A stretch of DNA of 64,000 nucleotides, from assembly GCF_022539315.1 (NCBI RefSeq), contig NC_066315.1, positions 102,095,990 to 102,159,989 of the forward strand. Direction: 5' to 3'. Shown here one piece after another: positions 48,201-56,000 of the stretch. The notes below the pieces were generated by a model. That model was not told the DNA's origin and made no database searches. It saw only the letters and a list, made by a program, of their open reading frames with translations. Every line of letters begins with the position of its first letter. Position 1 is the first letter of the stretch. This DNA comes from Serinus canaria (Eukaryota > Chordata > Aves > Passeriformes > Fringillidae). A program made the position numbers and the translations under genes.

Positions 48201-50033
48201 TGCCAAAGCTTTCTTCTCCTAGGCTGGGGGTTCTCCAAGATCCTCCTCCTCTTTCTTTGGGGCTTGAAGTACTTTTTTAAAGGAACTGGGGGAAAAGAAA
48301 AGAAAAAAGCCTAACTGTTATTTTTTAAAAAGTATTTATTGCAATAAATCAGTCTGGGTTCAGTTCTGCAATTGGACTCACTACGGGGGAGCCTTAACCC
48401 GGTCAAACAGCCCAGTCTAAAAACCTCTGGAGAGCCTGACAAAAGATTGGACTACTGCTTCTAGTTGCTGTGGTCATGACTTCTGCTCTTGCCCTGATTA
48501 GGTCTCCCATGCTTTAAAGCATGACTACACCATTTCACAGCGTGCAGCACCGCAGAGACAGAGGCCTTATCAAAGGACTGCAGGTGTGTTGCCCAGAGGT
48601 GGTTATTCACAGAGACTGAGAATAGCCTGAGCCAGGCTCAGAAGCTGAATTCATACAGAAAGAAGATTGCCTGTGAAGCTCTAGTCTCCTCTAACTGCAG
48701 CATGTTACCATCTAATCAGACCTGCACACTCGACTTTTTTCTTTCCTGTGGATACATTACAGTTTTTTCTACAGCAAACTGCTGCCACATCCTCATTTGT
48801 CTTATTGCCTCCCATTCACCCTGTCTCATTCCCTTTTCCTCTTCTGTGAAGCTGCAGAGGGAGATGCTTTTCCCACCCATACTGTTTAGATACAAGTATT
48901 GAAGGCACTGAAAGAGCAAAAGGATTTTTTTCTCCTCAATTCAGAGGTTAATTCAACAGAAGCTCAAAAAAACAAGAATATTTCTTAATTGGTCAACGCA
49001 GCTCAATTACACTCAACAGAAACAGAACTTTTTAAAGAAGATGTCTAAGCAAATAAATTCATCAGACCAAACAGAATTCATCTGTATGAGAAAAATATTT
49101 CACACCCCAGGTTATGACAGGCCTTGACTAAGTCCTTCCAAGTCATGGCAACACTGAGGGATTTTTCCCCCTGAAGCTATAAGAGGTAGGCAGATATTTT
49201 TTATAAATCTGCTCTCCAAGACAACCAAAATTTTTGTTCAATTTTTGCAGGAATCTAGATCCCTTCCCACCCCCACAAAACCCACAACCATGAAAAAAAA
49301 GTCAAAACTAAGTAGAAAAAGTGTAAAAAAATTGACACACAACCTACATGCTTTAATGATGGGCAATCCAAGACAGAGGTAATACAGTTATCTCCTTATT
49401 AAAAACAAATAAAATAACCCCCCCCCCCCAAAATAAGTTATTTTTGTAGCGGGCTAAAGATGAAAAGCTTAAGAAACTCATGTTGAATTCATATGAAGCC
49501 TATTATATGTTCTTTCCAGAATTCAGATGTTGGCACTTTATTCCATAGAGTGGACTAGTTTATAAAAGGATATTTGAATGCTTGCATATATTTCACATGT
49601 AATTTCACTCAGAGAGCTACATTACTTATGTTCTATTATGCTGTAAGAATTTTGTTCACTGTATGTCAAATCTAAAGACTTTAGGAAACTACTAAAGATT
49701 TTAAAGATGTGAGAGGCCAAGTGCTTATGGAAGTAGACCAATCTTATCGTTCTGGAGGCAAAACACCGTGGACATAAACTTTCTATACAATCAACTCTTA
49801 CCCATGATATTTGGGCCTGGACTCCAAAAGATGATTTTATTCTCTGGAAGAGTGTTTAGTCAGGGATATGAAGAATCCCTGATCAGCTCAATTATCCTTA
49901 ATGAAGACACAATCTAACATAGTACTCCATCCTGAAACAGCACAAAACTTACTCTTAAACTTCTCACTGACGTCAGTTTCGACAAAAACAAGCTCTGCCC
50001 TTGTTTTCATGCCTTCAACATCCAAGTGAGGAA
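27161..50033 (-). CDS. AKAP7-like protein (A-kinase anchoring protein 7 paralogue), seven exons, 5' end missing
   Basis: Rebuilt from seven minus-strand exons: 50033-49953, 48285-47111, 41958-41822, 38853-38696, 34135-34023, 29415-28969 and 27295-27161. All have GT-AG ends and matching phases, giving 747 residues from the first full codon plus a stop. Residues 1-26 may match the AKAP7 N-terminal VDIQDD region. Residues 28-55 are strongly basic. Residues 157-249 are VTVQ repeats absent from AKAP7. The 2H-phosphoesterase domain (about 406-600) aligns with AKAP7 from PNYF.AIPIT to GYYYCECSI, with H448-x-T450 and H539-x-T541. The acidic tail is about 603-703. A putative RII-binding helix is at 709-732. 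AKAP7 anchors PKA, and its central domain has reported 2',5'-phosphodiesterase activity, so both roles are inferred here. No frameshift or in-frame stop was found. The first exon(s) were not found and may lie beyond 64 kb. Its position next to TMEM200C argues that it is the ohnolog, not AKAP7 itself. Confidence 0.85.
27535..27552. repeat. poly(T) tract
   Basis: A run of about 18 T on the plus strand. A matching poly(A) run of about 15 lies at 27771-27785, and another A run of about 16 at 27140-27156. These homopolymers flank the small CpG island and account for the lysine- or phenylalanine-rich chance open frames there. Confidence 0.85.
27845..28085. promoter_or_regulatory. small intragenic CpG island
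   Basis: About 240 bp of GC- and CpG-dense sequence inside otherwise AT-rich DNA, between the penultimate and the candidate last exon of the AKAP7-like gene. It includes a full CTCF-type motif (27952-27965, minus strand). In mammalian AKAP7 the short alpha/beta isoforms start from internal first exons spliced to the helix-coding exons, so this island sits where such an internal promoter would be. No sequence like the AKAP7 alpha leader (MGQLCC) was found in it. Confidence 0.65.
27952..27965 (-). promoter_or_regulatory. CTCF-type motif
   Basis: The minus strand reads CCAGCAGATGGCAC, which fits the core consensus CCASYAGRKGGCRS at every position. It lies within the CpG island at 27845-28085. 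Confidence 0.55.
28846..29415 (-). CDS. AKAP7-like exon 6, read-through form ending at TAA
   Basis: Acceptor CAAAAAATAG|GGC at 29416, phase 0. Residues 555-601 complete the AKAP7-type domain ([30 protein letters not shown]), followed by an acidic, Ser/Glu/Ala-rich tail. There is a consensus donor, CTGCCA|GTAAGT, at 28969/28968 in phase 0. If used, it leads to the helix exon. If ignored, the frame runs 40 more codons to TAA at 28846-28848. The open extra stretch keeps the same acidic composition, so a read-through isoform lacking the helix is plausible. Confidence 0.8.
   Translation of the reverse strand, partial: GFRKICMDLYKEYEDSHFGTERFSRIDLCAMRKKKQESGYYYCECSINVGSSSREESKEQEMQAEDVGETSSEDLPNNVAKGEIGATSASCKLASTAVADEKPSENAAEASIAAKEEEISEAKGQPEAADGTFPTAGDICSKSALGLLPVSSDVLKSLEMEQEKAKITDGSLQKTEATEYAEPGQTSLG
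28969..29415 (-). CDS. AKAP7-like exon 6, spliced form
   Basis: The same exon cut at the consensus GTAAGT donor, giving 149 codons (residues 555-703). Donor strength and phase agreement with the exon at 27295-27161 favour this as the form that carries the PKA-binding helix. Confidence 0.65.
31929..31941 (+). promoter_or_regulatory. CTCF-type motif
   Basis: CCAGTAGATGGCA fits the CTCF core CCASYAGRKGGCR throughout. It is in the orientation opposite to the motif at 27952-27965, so the two point away from each other about 4 kb apart. Confidence 0.45.
32338..32996 (+). mobile_element. CR1 LINE fragment (ORF2 3' region)
   Basis: Plus-strand sequence with typical avian CR1 phrases: a GGGTCCAGAACTGTTTAGCATCTTC-like 'last ORF2' segment, 'GACCTAGAGGTCCTGGTGGG', then 'GTGAGGCCACACCAGGAACACTGC' (phrases abbreviated). 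The reading frame is broken by stops and small indels. The 3' tail is absent, so it is truncated at both ends. It lies in an intron of the AKAP7-like gene on the opposite strand. Confidence 0.85.
34023..34135 (-). CDS. AKAP7-like exon 5: second H-x-T motif
   Basis: Acceptor CTATCTTTTTCCAG|AAGC at 34136 and donor AGAAGG|GTAGGT at 34022. It needs one base from the previous exon (G|AA, Glu517) and ends in phase 0. It encodes 37 full codons including [15 protein letters not shown], nearly identical to the AKAP7 segment SFKPHLTFMKLSKS. H539 and T541 form the second 2H-phosphoesterase motif. It is too short to show up as a long open frame and was found by matching the family. Confidence 0.92.
34136..38695 (-). 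other. AKAP7-like intron 4
   Basis: Starts GTAAGTAC at 38695 and ends CTTTTTCCAG at 34136. It contains a G-quadruplex-type run at 35087-35102 and A-rich runs. No gene or large transposon was recognised. Confidence 0.75.
35087..35102 (+). other. G-quadruplex-type motif
   Basis: GGGG-A-GGGGGGG-A-GGG satisfies the G3+N1-7 rule. It lies in an intron of the AKAP7-like gene, on the non-template side relative to plus, i.e. on the template strand of that gene. Confidence 0.5.
38696..38853 (-). CDS. AKAP7-like exon 4
   Basis: Acceptor GATTACTTTTAAG|GGC at 38854 and donor TTGCAG|GTAAGT at 38695. It completes Lys464, encodes residues 465-516 and ends with one base of Glu517. [18 protein letters not shown] and NNQVLYVKM align with AKAP7 LLQGKHLTLPFQGIGTF and GNQVGFVKL. 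This is the middle of the 2H-phosphoesterase fold. Confidence 0.93.
38854..41821 (-). other. AKAP7-like intron 3
   Basis: Starts GTAAGC at 41821 and ends TTTTAAG at 38854. It contains a CR1 3'-end fragment at 40122-40400. Nothing else was recognised. Confidence 0.75.
40122..40400 (-). mobile_element. CR1 LINE 3'-end fragment, reverse orientation
   Basis: The plus strand reads as the reverse complement of a CR1 terminus: 'AGGGACCTTAAATATCATC', 'CTGCCATGGGTAGGGACACC', 'AAGAATTTCTTATCAGTATC' and 'CCCCTTGTCCTAT' appear in the consensus order. It is 5'-truncated and diverged. It is inserted co-directionally with the AKAP7-like gene. Confidence 0.88.
41822..41958 (-). CDS. AKAP7-like exon 3: first H-x-T motif
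   Basis: Acceptor TTTACTCCACGGCAG|ATT at 41959, phase 0. Donor AAAAA|GTAAGC at 41821, leaving two bases of Lys464. It encodes residues 419-463. [17 protein letters not shown] aligns with AKAP7 SFHITLLVMQLLNEDEV. H448 and T450 form the first catalytic motif of the 2H fold. Confidence 0.93.
41959..47110 (-). other. AKAP7-like intron 2
   Basis: Starts GTACTTTG at 47110 and ends CACGGCAG at 41959. It contains a long CR1 fragment (43905-44492). The AT-rich segment around 42170-42420 has no repeat signature and might be conserved non-coding sequence. No gene was recognised. Confidence 0.75.
43905..44492 (+). mobile_element. CR1 LINE 3' half, near-complete 3' end
   Basis: About 590 bp match the 3' part of avian CR1 in order: 'GTGACACCCCACCTGTGGTGC', 'AGACATGGACTTGTTGGG', 'GATGGAGCACCTCTCCTC', 'GAGGAAAGGCTGAGACA' and 'GGTTGCCCAGCGG' (phrases abbreviated). 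The 3' tail is of the 'ccttctgactcaaacaactctgtgattt' type. Stops interrupt the ORF2 frame, so it is a dead, 5'-truncated copy. It is antisense to the AKAP7-like gene in which it lies. Confidence 0.92.
47111..48285 (-). CDS. AKAP7-like exon 2: basic region, VTVQ repeats, start of the phosphoesterase domain
   Basis: A large exon of 1,175 bp. Acceptor TTTTCTTTTCCCCCAG|TTCC at 48286 and donor GATCAG|GTACTT at 47110. It accepts two bases into Ile27 and leaves phase 0. The codon at 48238 is TTG (Leu), not a start; the frame is open back to the acceptor. It encodes the basic stretches KPQRKRRR and PRRRK, a twofold VIQV/VQV-(E/D)-(G/D)SPEG(A/T)Q repeat, five [12 protein letters not shown] repeats (47618-47896), a Gln/Glu-rich low-complexity part, and [20 protein letters not shown]. 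The last of these matches AKAP7 KKRKDYQPNYFLSIPITNKE. The middle 330 or so residues have no counterpart in AKAP7. Confidence 0.9.
47618..47896 (-). repeat. in-frame tandem repeats encoding VTVQVQ units
   Basis: Five imperfect units of about 15-20 codons, residues 157-249 of the protein. Unit cores are [36 protein letters not shown] and KVTVQLQLG. The first three are preceded by GW(E/D)xP. The DNA units are themselves similar (a recurring CTGCACCTGCACNGTCAC-like phrase on the plus strand), so they arose by tandem duplication with the frame kept. Confidence 0.9.
48286..49952 (-). other. AKAP7-like intron 1
   Basis: Runs from AAGA|GTAAGT at 49953/49952 to TTTTCCCCCAG at 48286. It contains a 12-C run at 49418-49429. 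No other gene or repeat was recognised. Confidence 0.75.
49418..49429 (+). repeat. poly(C) run
   Basis: Twelve consecutive C. It is a likely spot for sequencing-length error and polymorphism, within an intron. Confidence 0.9.
49953..50033 (-). CDS. AKAP7-like exon 1 of this window (internal, not the first exon)
   Basis: An 81-bp exon. Acceptor ATTATTCTTTTCTTCTAG|TTCC at 50034 is strong, and donor TTTAAGA|GTAAGT at 49952 is consensus. It begins with two bases of a split codon and ends with one base that joins TT of the next exon to give Ile27. It encodes [20 protein letters not shown] and [19 protein letters not shown] resembles the AKAP7 N-terminal stretch (A/V)D(L/M)PFA.VDIQDD. The longer open frame around it (to 50274) crosses the acceptor and is not all exon. 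Confidence 0.75.
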
Positions 50034-53000
50034 CTAGAAGAAAAGAATAATGTTGAAGTCTCCCAGAGAAGCCCTTTCTACCATGTAACTGCTGTAAAAA
50101 AATTGTTTGTTTTTTGAGTACTTCTAATGGCACAGCAACTCCTGGGACACCATTACACTCCTCTGCCTTCCTCACAGTCATGGTACTTGAGAAAGTAAGC
50201 CTTTTTTCTCTTTCAGAAGCCATCATGTAAATTGACCTCAAACCAGTGCAAGCCTTGGTAAGTACTTGTAACAACAGTTCAGTTGGCTTCAGAAAATTGC
50301 AGCATCTAAATTCTCTGTAAACAAGTATTTAGATGCATGTAGGTGAGTCAAAGTTTAATGCACCTACAGTGACAGGATTCATGCCACTGAAACATCATAA
50401 ACCCCACTGAAATCTTTGTTTTACTAGCAGTGTGCAGCTGAGGTATAAAAAAAGTTTAAAAAACCCAAACCCTCTTGCACTCAGCCTAAGCTGCTCCATG
50501 AAAAAAACCATTAAAACAGGTGAAAACTTGTAACAAGCTGCCCTGGTGGTGGACATTTGTTGTTGGCTTTGTTAGGCTTCCTCCCCTTAGGTAACATTTA
50601 AAAGCATATTGTCTCACATTTGTGCCTGCACAGTAACCTTCAGTAGGGATTTCACAGACTGTCATCAACCTGGTAAAGACACTGCAACAGCTCAGGTTGA
50701 ATATAGAAGAATCAGTGTCCTTTACAAAAAAATGGACTACTTTTATGGTTTTCAATATGTAGCATCAAGACAGTCTCATCAATATTACACAGTTCTTTCC
50801 CTACACTATTATTTTGCTCTTAAGCTTGTATTGCTTCATATGTGCACATCTCCCACAAAACCTTCATTAGATAATCCCACCACCTAAAAAGAGTTACAGA
50901 TGCAGCTGTTGGCCAGCCATTCCTACACCTTTGCAAGTCCTTAGAACCATTCTGTGGCTGTCAGCAAGTCAGGAATGAAGGGCTCAGGTTTTTTTATGCC
51001 TTGACTTAGTACAGCCTAAACTCAGAGGTTAATGAGGTGGCAACATCTTGGTCCTTCAAACACTTCAGCACCTGTGTAAATTAAAAAGTTGCTGGAGATC
51101 CTGAGTGGTAGAAGCATCCCAGAGAGGCCCAGGTTTCCCTTTTCTAACTGCCAAGTCTCCCTTTTCTAACTGTTATTCTGAGCCCTGCCAAGCCATTTAG
51201 GCCAGGTGACAACACCAAATACTTGTCCACCCACAGCAAGGTCCAGTGCAAGTCGGGCAGCCAAGAGCTGAAGACTGCAGTCCATACAAATAGGAAAGGC
51301 TCCTGCCCTGTAGCACAGAAATATACCCTTAGGAGATCCTGAAAAAGGCAGGAAGACCACCCACCTGCATCCAAAACATTTAAACCACGAAGAAAGCTCT
51401 TTCTTCAAATAAATAGTTTGTTCCATTTCCAGCCTTTTGACAGACAGAGCTCATGAAGACCCTTGTATCCCAGCCAGCAGCTCTGAAACAACAAATGCCC
51501 AAGCTCCAAAGGCAAGCTTCCCTTACCCTCAGTCCCATGCCAAAGGCTGGGAACAGATAGCAACTGTGCCTAACCCTTGATCAAAAGGCTCCAGGAATAC
51601 CCAGAAGGAAAGCTGACCTGTCCCATGAAGATGCAGGCAGCATTTGCCCAAAGACCTGAAAGGTCTTTGCTACTTCAGACCTCAGTCTGATACTTCCCAC
51701 CTCCTCCATCAGAAGCATCAAATGCCCAGTGTAGATGACAATTGAAAACTCAACTCTGAGCTCTGAATTTTAATTGTAGTGCAAAGCAATTCCGTAGCAA
51801 AAGCTATGGAATATCTCATTTCCAAAGCAATATGCCAGTCCATACCAAAGAGACACTCTGGAAGCCAGGCAACATTCACTTCTACCTGGAAACAGATTTT
51901 GTGCTCCATAGAAGTGCTGGAAAGCTGCAGACTGGCTAACACTGCCTCAGTGTCTCTGAAGGATGATGTTGAATTCTGCTTACAACCACTCTGATGCATG
52001 CAAAAAAAAAACCTCTCTGCACAGAAAATAAGCCATGAGAGCAGCTTTTACATAGTCCTCCTTCATCAGATAGGTCAGAAACTCCTCAGCTGTGACAGTG
52101 GCATGCAAGTGTGCTGGCACTGGCCTGGGAAGCCCAAAAAAGTGTGCTTATAGGGCTTGCTTTCTGCAAAAGCCTCTGCCTTGTTACTCAGTTGCAGGGG
52201 AGCAGTATGCAGATGCAGTTCAATAGCTGAGGAGCAGACTTGAATCTCAGGTCCTGGAAGAATATTTAAAATGCTGGAGTTGAAGGGAAGATTTACCAGG
52301 CCCTGGTCAAGTATAGACACACACCTACTATAATAATTCACTTCTTGTGTTTTGCCCAAGATCTGAATGGCTTCCTGGGCTTTCTGTTCTCCCCCTGCTC
52401 CTCTTCCTGATAAAGCTAGCAATTTACTCAAGTAATCTGATGTGCATGAAGCAAAAGGCATTTGAAGCAAACAACCTTTCCTGCAGCACCCAGGTCTTTT
52501 CTCTAAGCAATACTGCCCTCTGGCAAGCCATGCCTTAAACATCCACCTCATCCTGCCATGCTAGAAGGCTGTAATTCTACAAGTTCCTTTCCTCAGTTCT
52601 ATGATATATTTATATGGTCACCAGGCCTTATTTCTCCCCCTCCCATCACCCCCCCCCAAAAAAAAAATAATTGCATCCTTTGCAGACTGGGCATCTAAGA
52701 TACCTGTTTTTCTGTTTTTCCTGCTAGGATGCCTTTTCAGCATTCTGCTATCACAATGTTAGAGGAGAGGAAGAAACAGGTGGCAGAAGAACCTGACACA
52801 AGTACTCTTAAAAACAACATTTCTATATGAAGTTTCATCCTTTAAGTCATCACAGGATGTCACAATCTCTTCATTTTATTCCCTATCAATCAAAACTAAA
52901 TTAAGTTAGATCAAGAGAAAGCACATAGAATTTATTGGATCCAAGTTTCTCCCTCTTACCAGTTTATTGCACCTTCATAAGCTAAAATTTTGTTGCACTT

Positions 53001-56000
53001 GATGAGAAATGGAAGCAAGGAGAGAGGAAACAAGTTTAAGTACAATTAGAGATCATCTGTAAAATATGGTTTCAGCTAGAGAATTTTACTGAGATGTATT
53101 TGGCCCTGTCTCATTGCACCTTTTGCTAGAGGTTTAATACAGGGCTAGGAGGAAGGGTGAAGGTGGGAGGGGATACAGAGCCACAGTTAATTAACGCATA
53201 ATAGCAAGTGAGTGGCAAAAACCATCAGAGTTTCATGGTCTGTACCTATATGTTTCTTCCATTGAGACCAAACCCTTTAGACTGAAGTAAATCCTTCAGT
53301 TGCCTTATTTGTGTGCAACATTAACTGTTGATCAAGAGGCACAGAAGTTTCAGAGTTTCTTGACATATTCATTTATTAGCTCCATTTTCCCAGTATAAAA
53401 GTGGTAAAATCAAGCAACTCACACCTCTCAAAACTGATACCATATTTGATGTCTGTTTTTCTCTGATTACTCACCAAAGTAATCAATGAGCATTCCAAAA
53501 GCAGCATTCCAAGCTGCTGTTTAGCAGTAGGCCACTAACTCCTTACCAAGGTTAAATTTATAGGGTTTGTTCACCTACAGAGAGGAAGCCAACAAAAATG
53601 GGTGGAGGGTGAAAATAAGAGAAATATGAGCTCTGAAGTGAACAATATTTATGTTTGGTGGAAAGACATTGGCAGAAACAGCACCCTTCATAGGAGCAAG
53701 ACAGACTTGACAAAGCTGCTTTTTCCTTAGTGGCTCATTCGGATTTTTGTCAGACCACACTGAATGAATTGTTCCCAGAGTACAGATCAAAGACTAAAAA
53801 GGCTTGACTTATACTTAATGATCCACCATATCTGTATGTGGATGGAGTTTCAGCATTTAGCATGCACTATGCATATAATAGTGACTGTTGTGTCCCAGAG
53901 ACCACCACAACCTGGTGGAGAAGGAAAGCTGACACCACCATTCCTCTGAAGAAGAATGCAGTTATTAGCTTTCCAATGAAAGCGTGTAGCTTGCTTTATT
54001 AGCCATTGTTTAAAGCACTATAATTAGAAAAAGTGTTAGATATGCAAGATAAACCATCCTCCCTCAAATACTACATGCTCCCCTGCGAGTTATAATCATT
54101 ATACATCGTGTTAAAGAGGTTTTGTGGAAGTTTCTTTACAGTGACTAGAACCATACAATCATTGTGCCACTTTCACGTTGCAGCAAAAAAACCAATACAT
54201 CTATAAAATGTGTCCCAGTCATTGCTTTTCTTTATGAGGCTCTCTGAGCAGCTATTAAACAGTAATTATCTTGGATGCTGTACTAATCTTTTAGGTGTTA
54301 CAGAGGCAGATATTCTGTACATTGTCAGCTGGTTCAATTGTAATCCCTGCTGCCCCTCTTCCCCTCAGCCCCAAGAAGAGTAGAACTCAGTTAAGGTATA
54401 ATTCATCTGGCCAAGTTAGTCTGCATTTCAAAGTATATCTTTATACTCCCTAAAATGAAACAAGTATGTTACCCAAGATAAACTTAAAATTATTTGCATA
54501 AGATAATCAGCACACACTTGAGATTACTTTGATTTTTGGTAGGCATATCATTTATGCAAGCAAACATTCTTTAAAAAGGTAAGATTCATCACTTCTGATA
54601 GACGAGGAACTAAAACACCAAGACTGAAGTTATAATTAAAAAGGATGATGTTACAATTAGCTGCTGTATTTTACATGGCAGGGATGTCCTGACTTCATTA
54701 CTCCTTCACAAAGGCAGCACCAGAGCCCCCATTAAACTGACCAGGTGGGAGGGCTAAACTCCAAACTGATTTGGAAAAAACCTGTTCTGGTAACCCCTCA
54801 CTCAGGCAGAATCTTTAGATCAAGTCCTCCACACCTGGACACCCCGAGCTGCCACCAGTTCAGCCAAACCTGGCATTCCCATCACCCTTTGGCACCAGCA
54901 CTTCTGAGGCACCCATGGACCAGGTGAACACCACACAGGGGGACATCTCTTGCACAAGTGCTTCTGTCTTTATTGGAAAGCGCTTTTTGTGTGCAAAGGT
55001 GAGGTTTAACACTATCAGACTGACAAAGCCTACAGCTGTGGCTTTGTGACAGCATAGTCCAGGTATTGCCCCCTTACTCTATCCCAGTTTCTCATTGCAT
55101 TTACACAGATTCCATTATCTCAGCTATAGTTCACAAGTCAGAATAGTTTAGGTGTCTACTTTCCAGCTATCAATTCAGGAGATAATCTTTAATCCAAAAT
55201 ACAGTGCATTACATCATCTCAGCTTCTGCTTATGATGGTCTCCTGCAGTATCCAGCCAGCGCGACTGTCTGCAGTCCAAAGGATTTACTCAGTCAATTAA
55301 TGGCTCTTCCTAAGCATCTCATATCTACTTAGAAAAGCAAATATGGATTAGCTGTTCCTTTAAAAAATTTATTCTACAAGCACACAAGAAGTCTCCATCT
55401 CAAGTGACTGAGTATCCAACCTTGGAGAGAGAGAATATACTGTATCTGAACAGCTAAGCCCTCACAAGTTTTAATTTATAGACATATTTCCAAACCCTGC
55501 CTGAGCATCCAAGCCACTCACTGTCAGATCCTTAGTTCACATCTGCCTGAAGCCTTGCTAATCAGACAATTACACAAACACGGCTCAGACAAAAAGAGTG
55601 AAAGGACTCCAAGACAGACATTCTTTAGGACCAAAGGATGCAGGCAGAAAACGCTGCAGCCTGGGTACCTGTCAGCTGTGCAGAAAGTGCTGCAAGAGAA
55701 TACCTGACCAGCACAGAGCATCCAGTCCTCCTTCAGCCACAGCAGCCTGGGCTGCAAGCAGGGCTAGAGGCAGGCACAGAGCTGCTAAAGGTCAGCGTGC
55801 TCCTCTCTGGAGGAGCATACCTGAAGGACCAGAGAGAGCTTCTCTCAAGACCATTAAAAAACAAAACAGAACACCTCAGCTTTTTGCTTTTTACTTGCTT
55901 GGAGAATGGAAGTCATTTTAGAGAAACAAAACTGAAATATCCTTTTAAAAATTTCTGGCCCTTAAATAAAGAATAAGGAATGATTTTAATCTTGAACTCA

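Noticed and set aside
47182..48280. Plus-strand open frames of 75-157 codons
   Set aside because: They are antisense shadows of the large AKAP7-like exon, caused by its Gln/Glu-rich codons.
49888..50274. A 128-codon minus-strand open frame taken as one exon
   Set aside because: A strong acceptor (TTTTCTTCTAG at 50034) and a consensus donor (GTAAGT at 49952) cut it to 81 bp. That exon fits the next one in phase, and the residues outside it show no AKAP7 similarity.
52075..52551. A 158-codon minus-strand open frame
   Set aside because: No recognisable domain, biased Cys/Leu/Ser content, no splice context linking it to the AKAP7-like gene, and a plus-strand frame of similar quality overlaps it.
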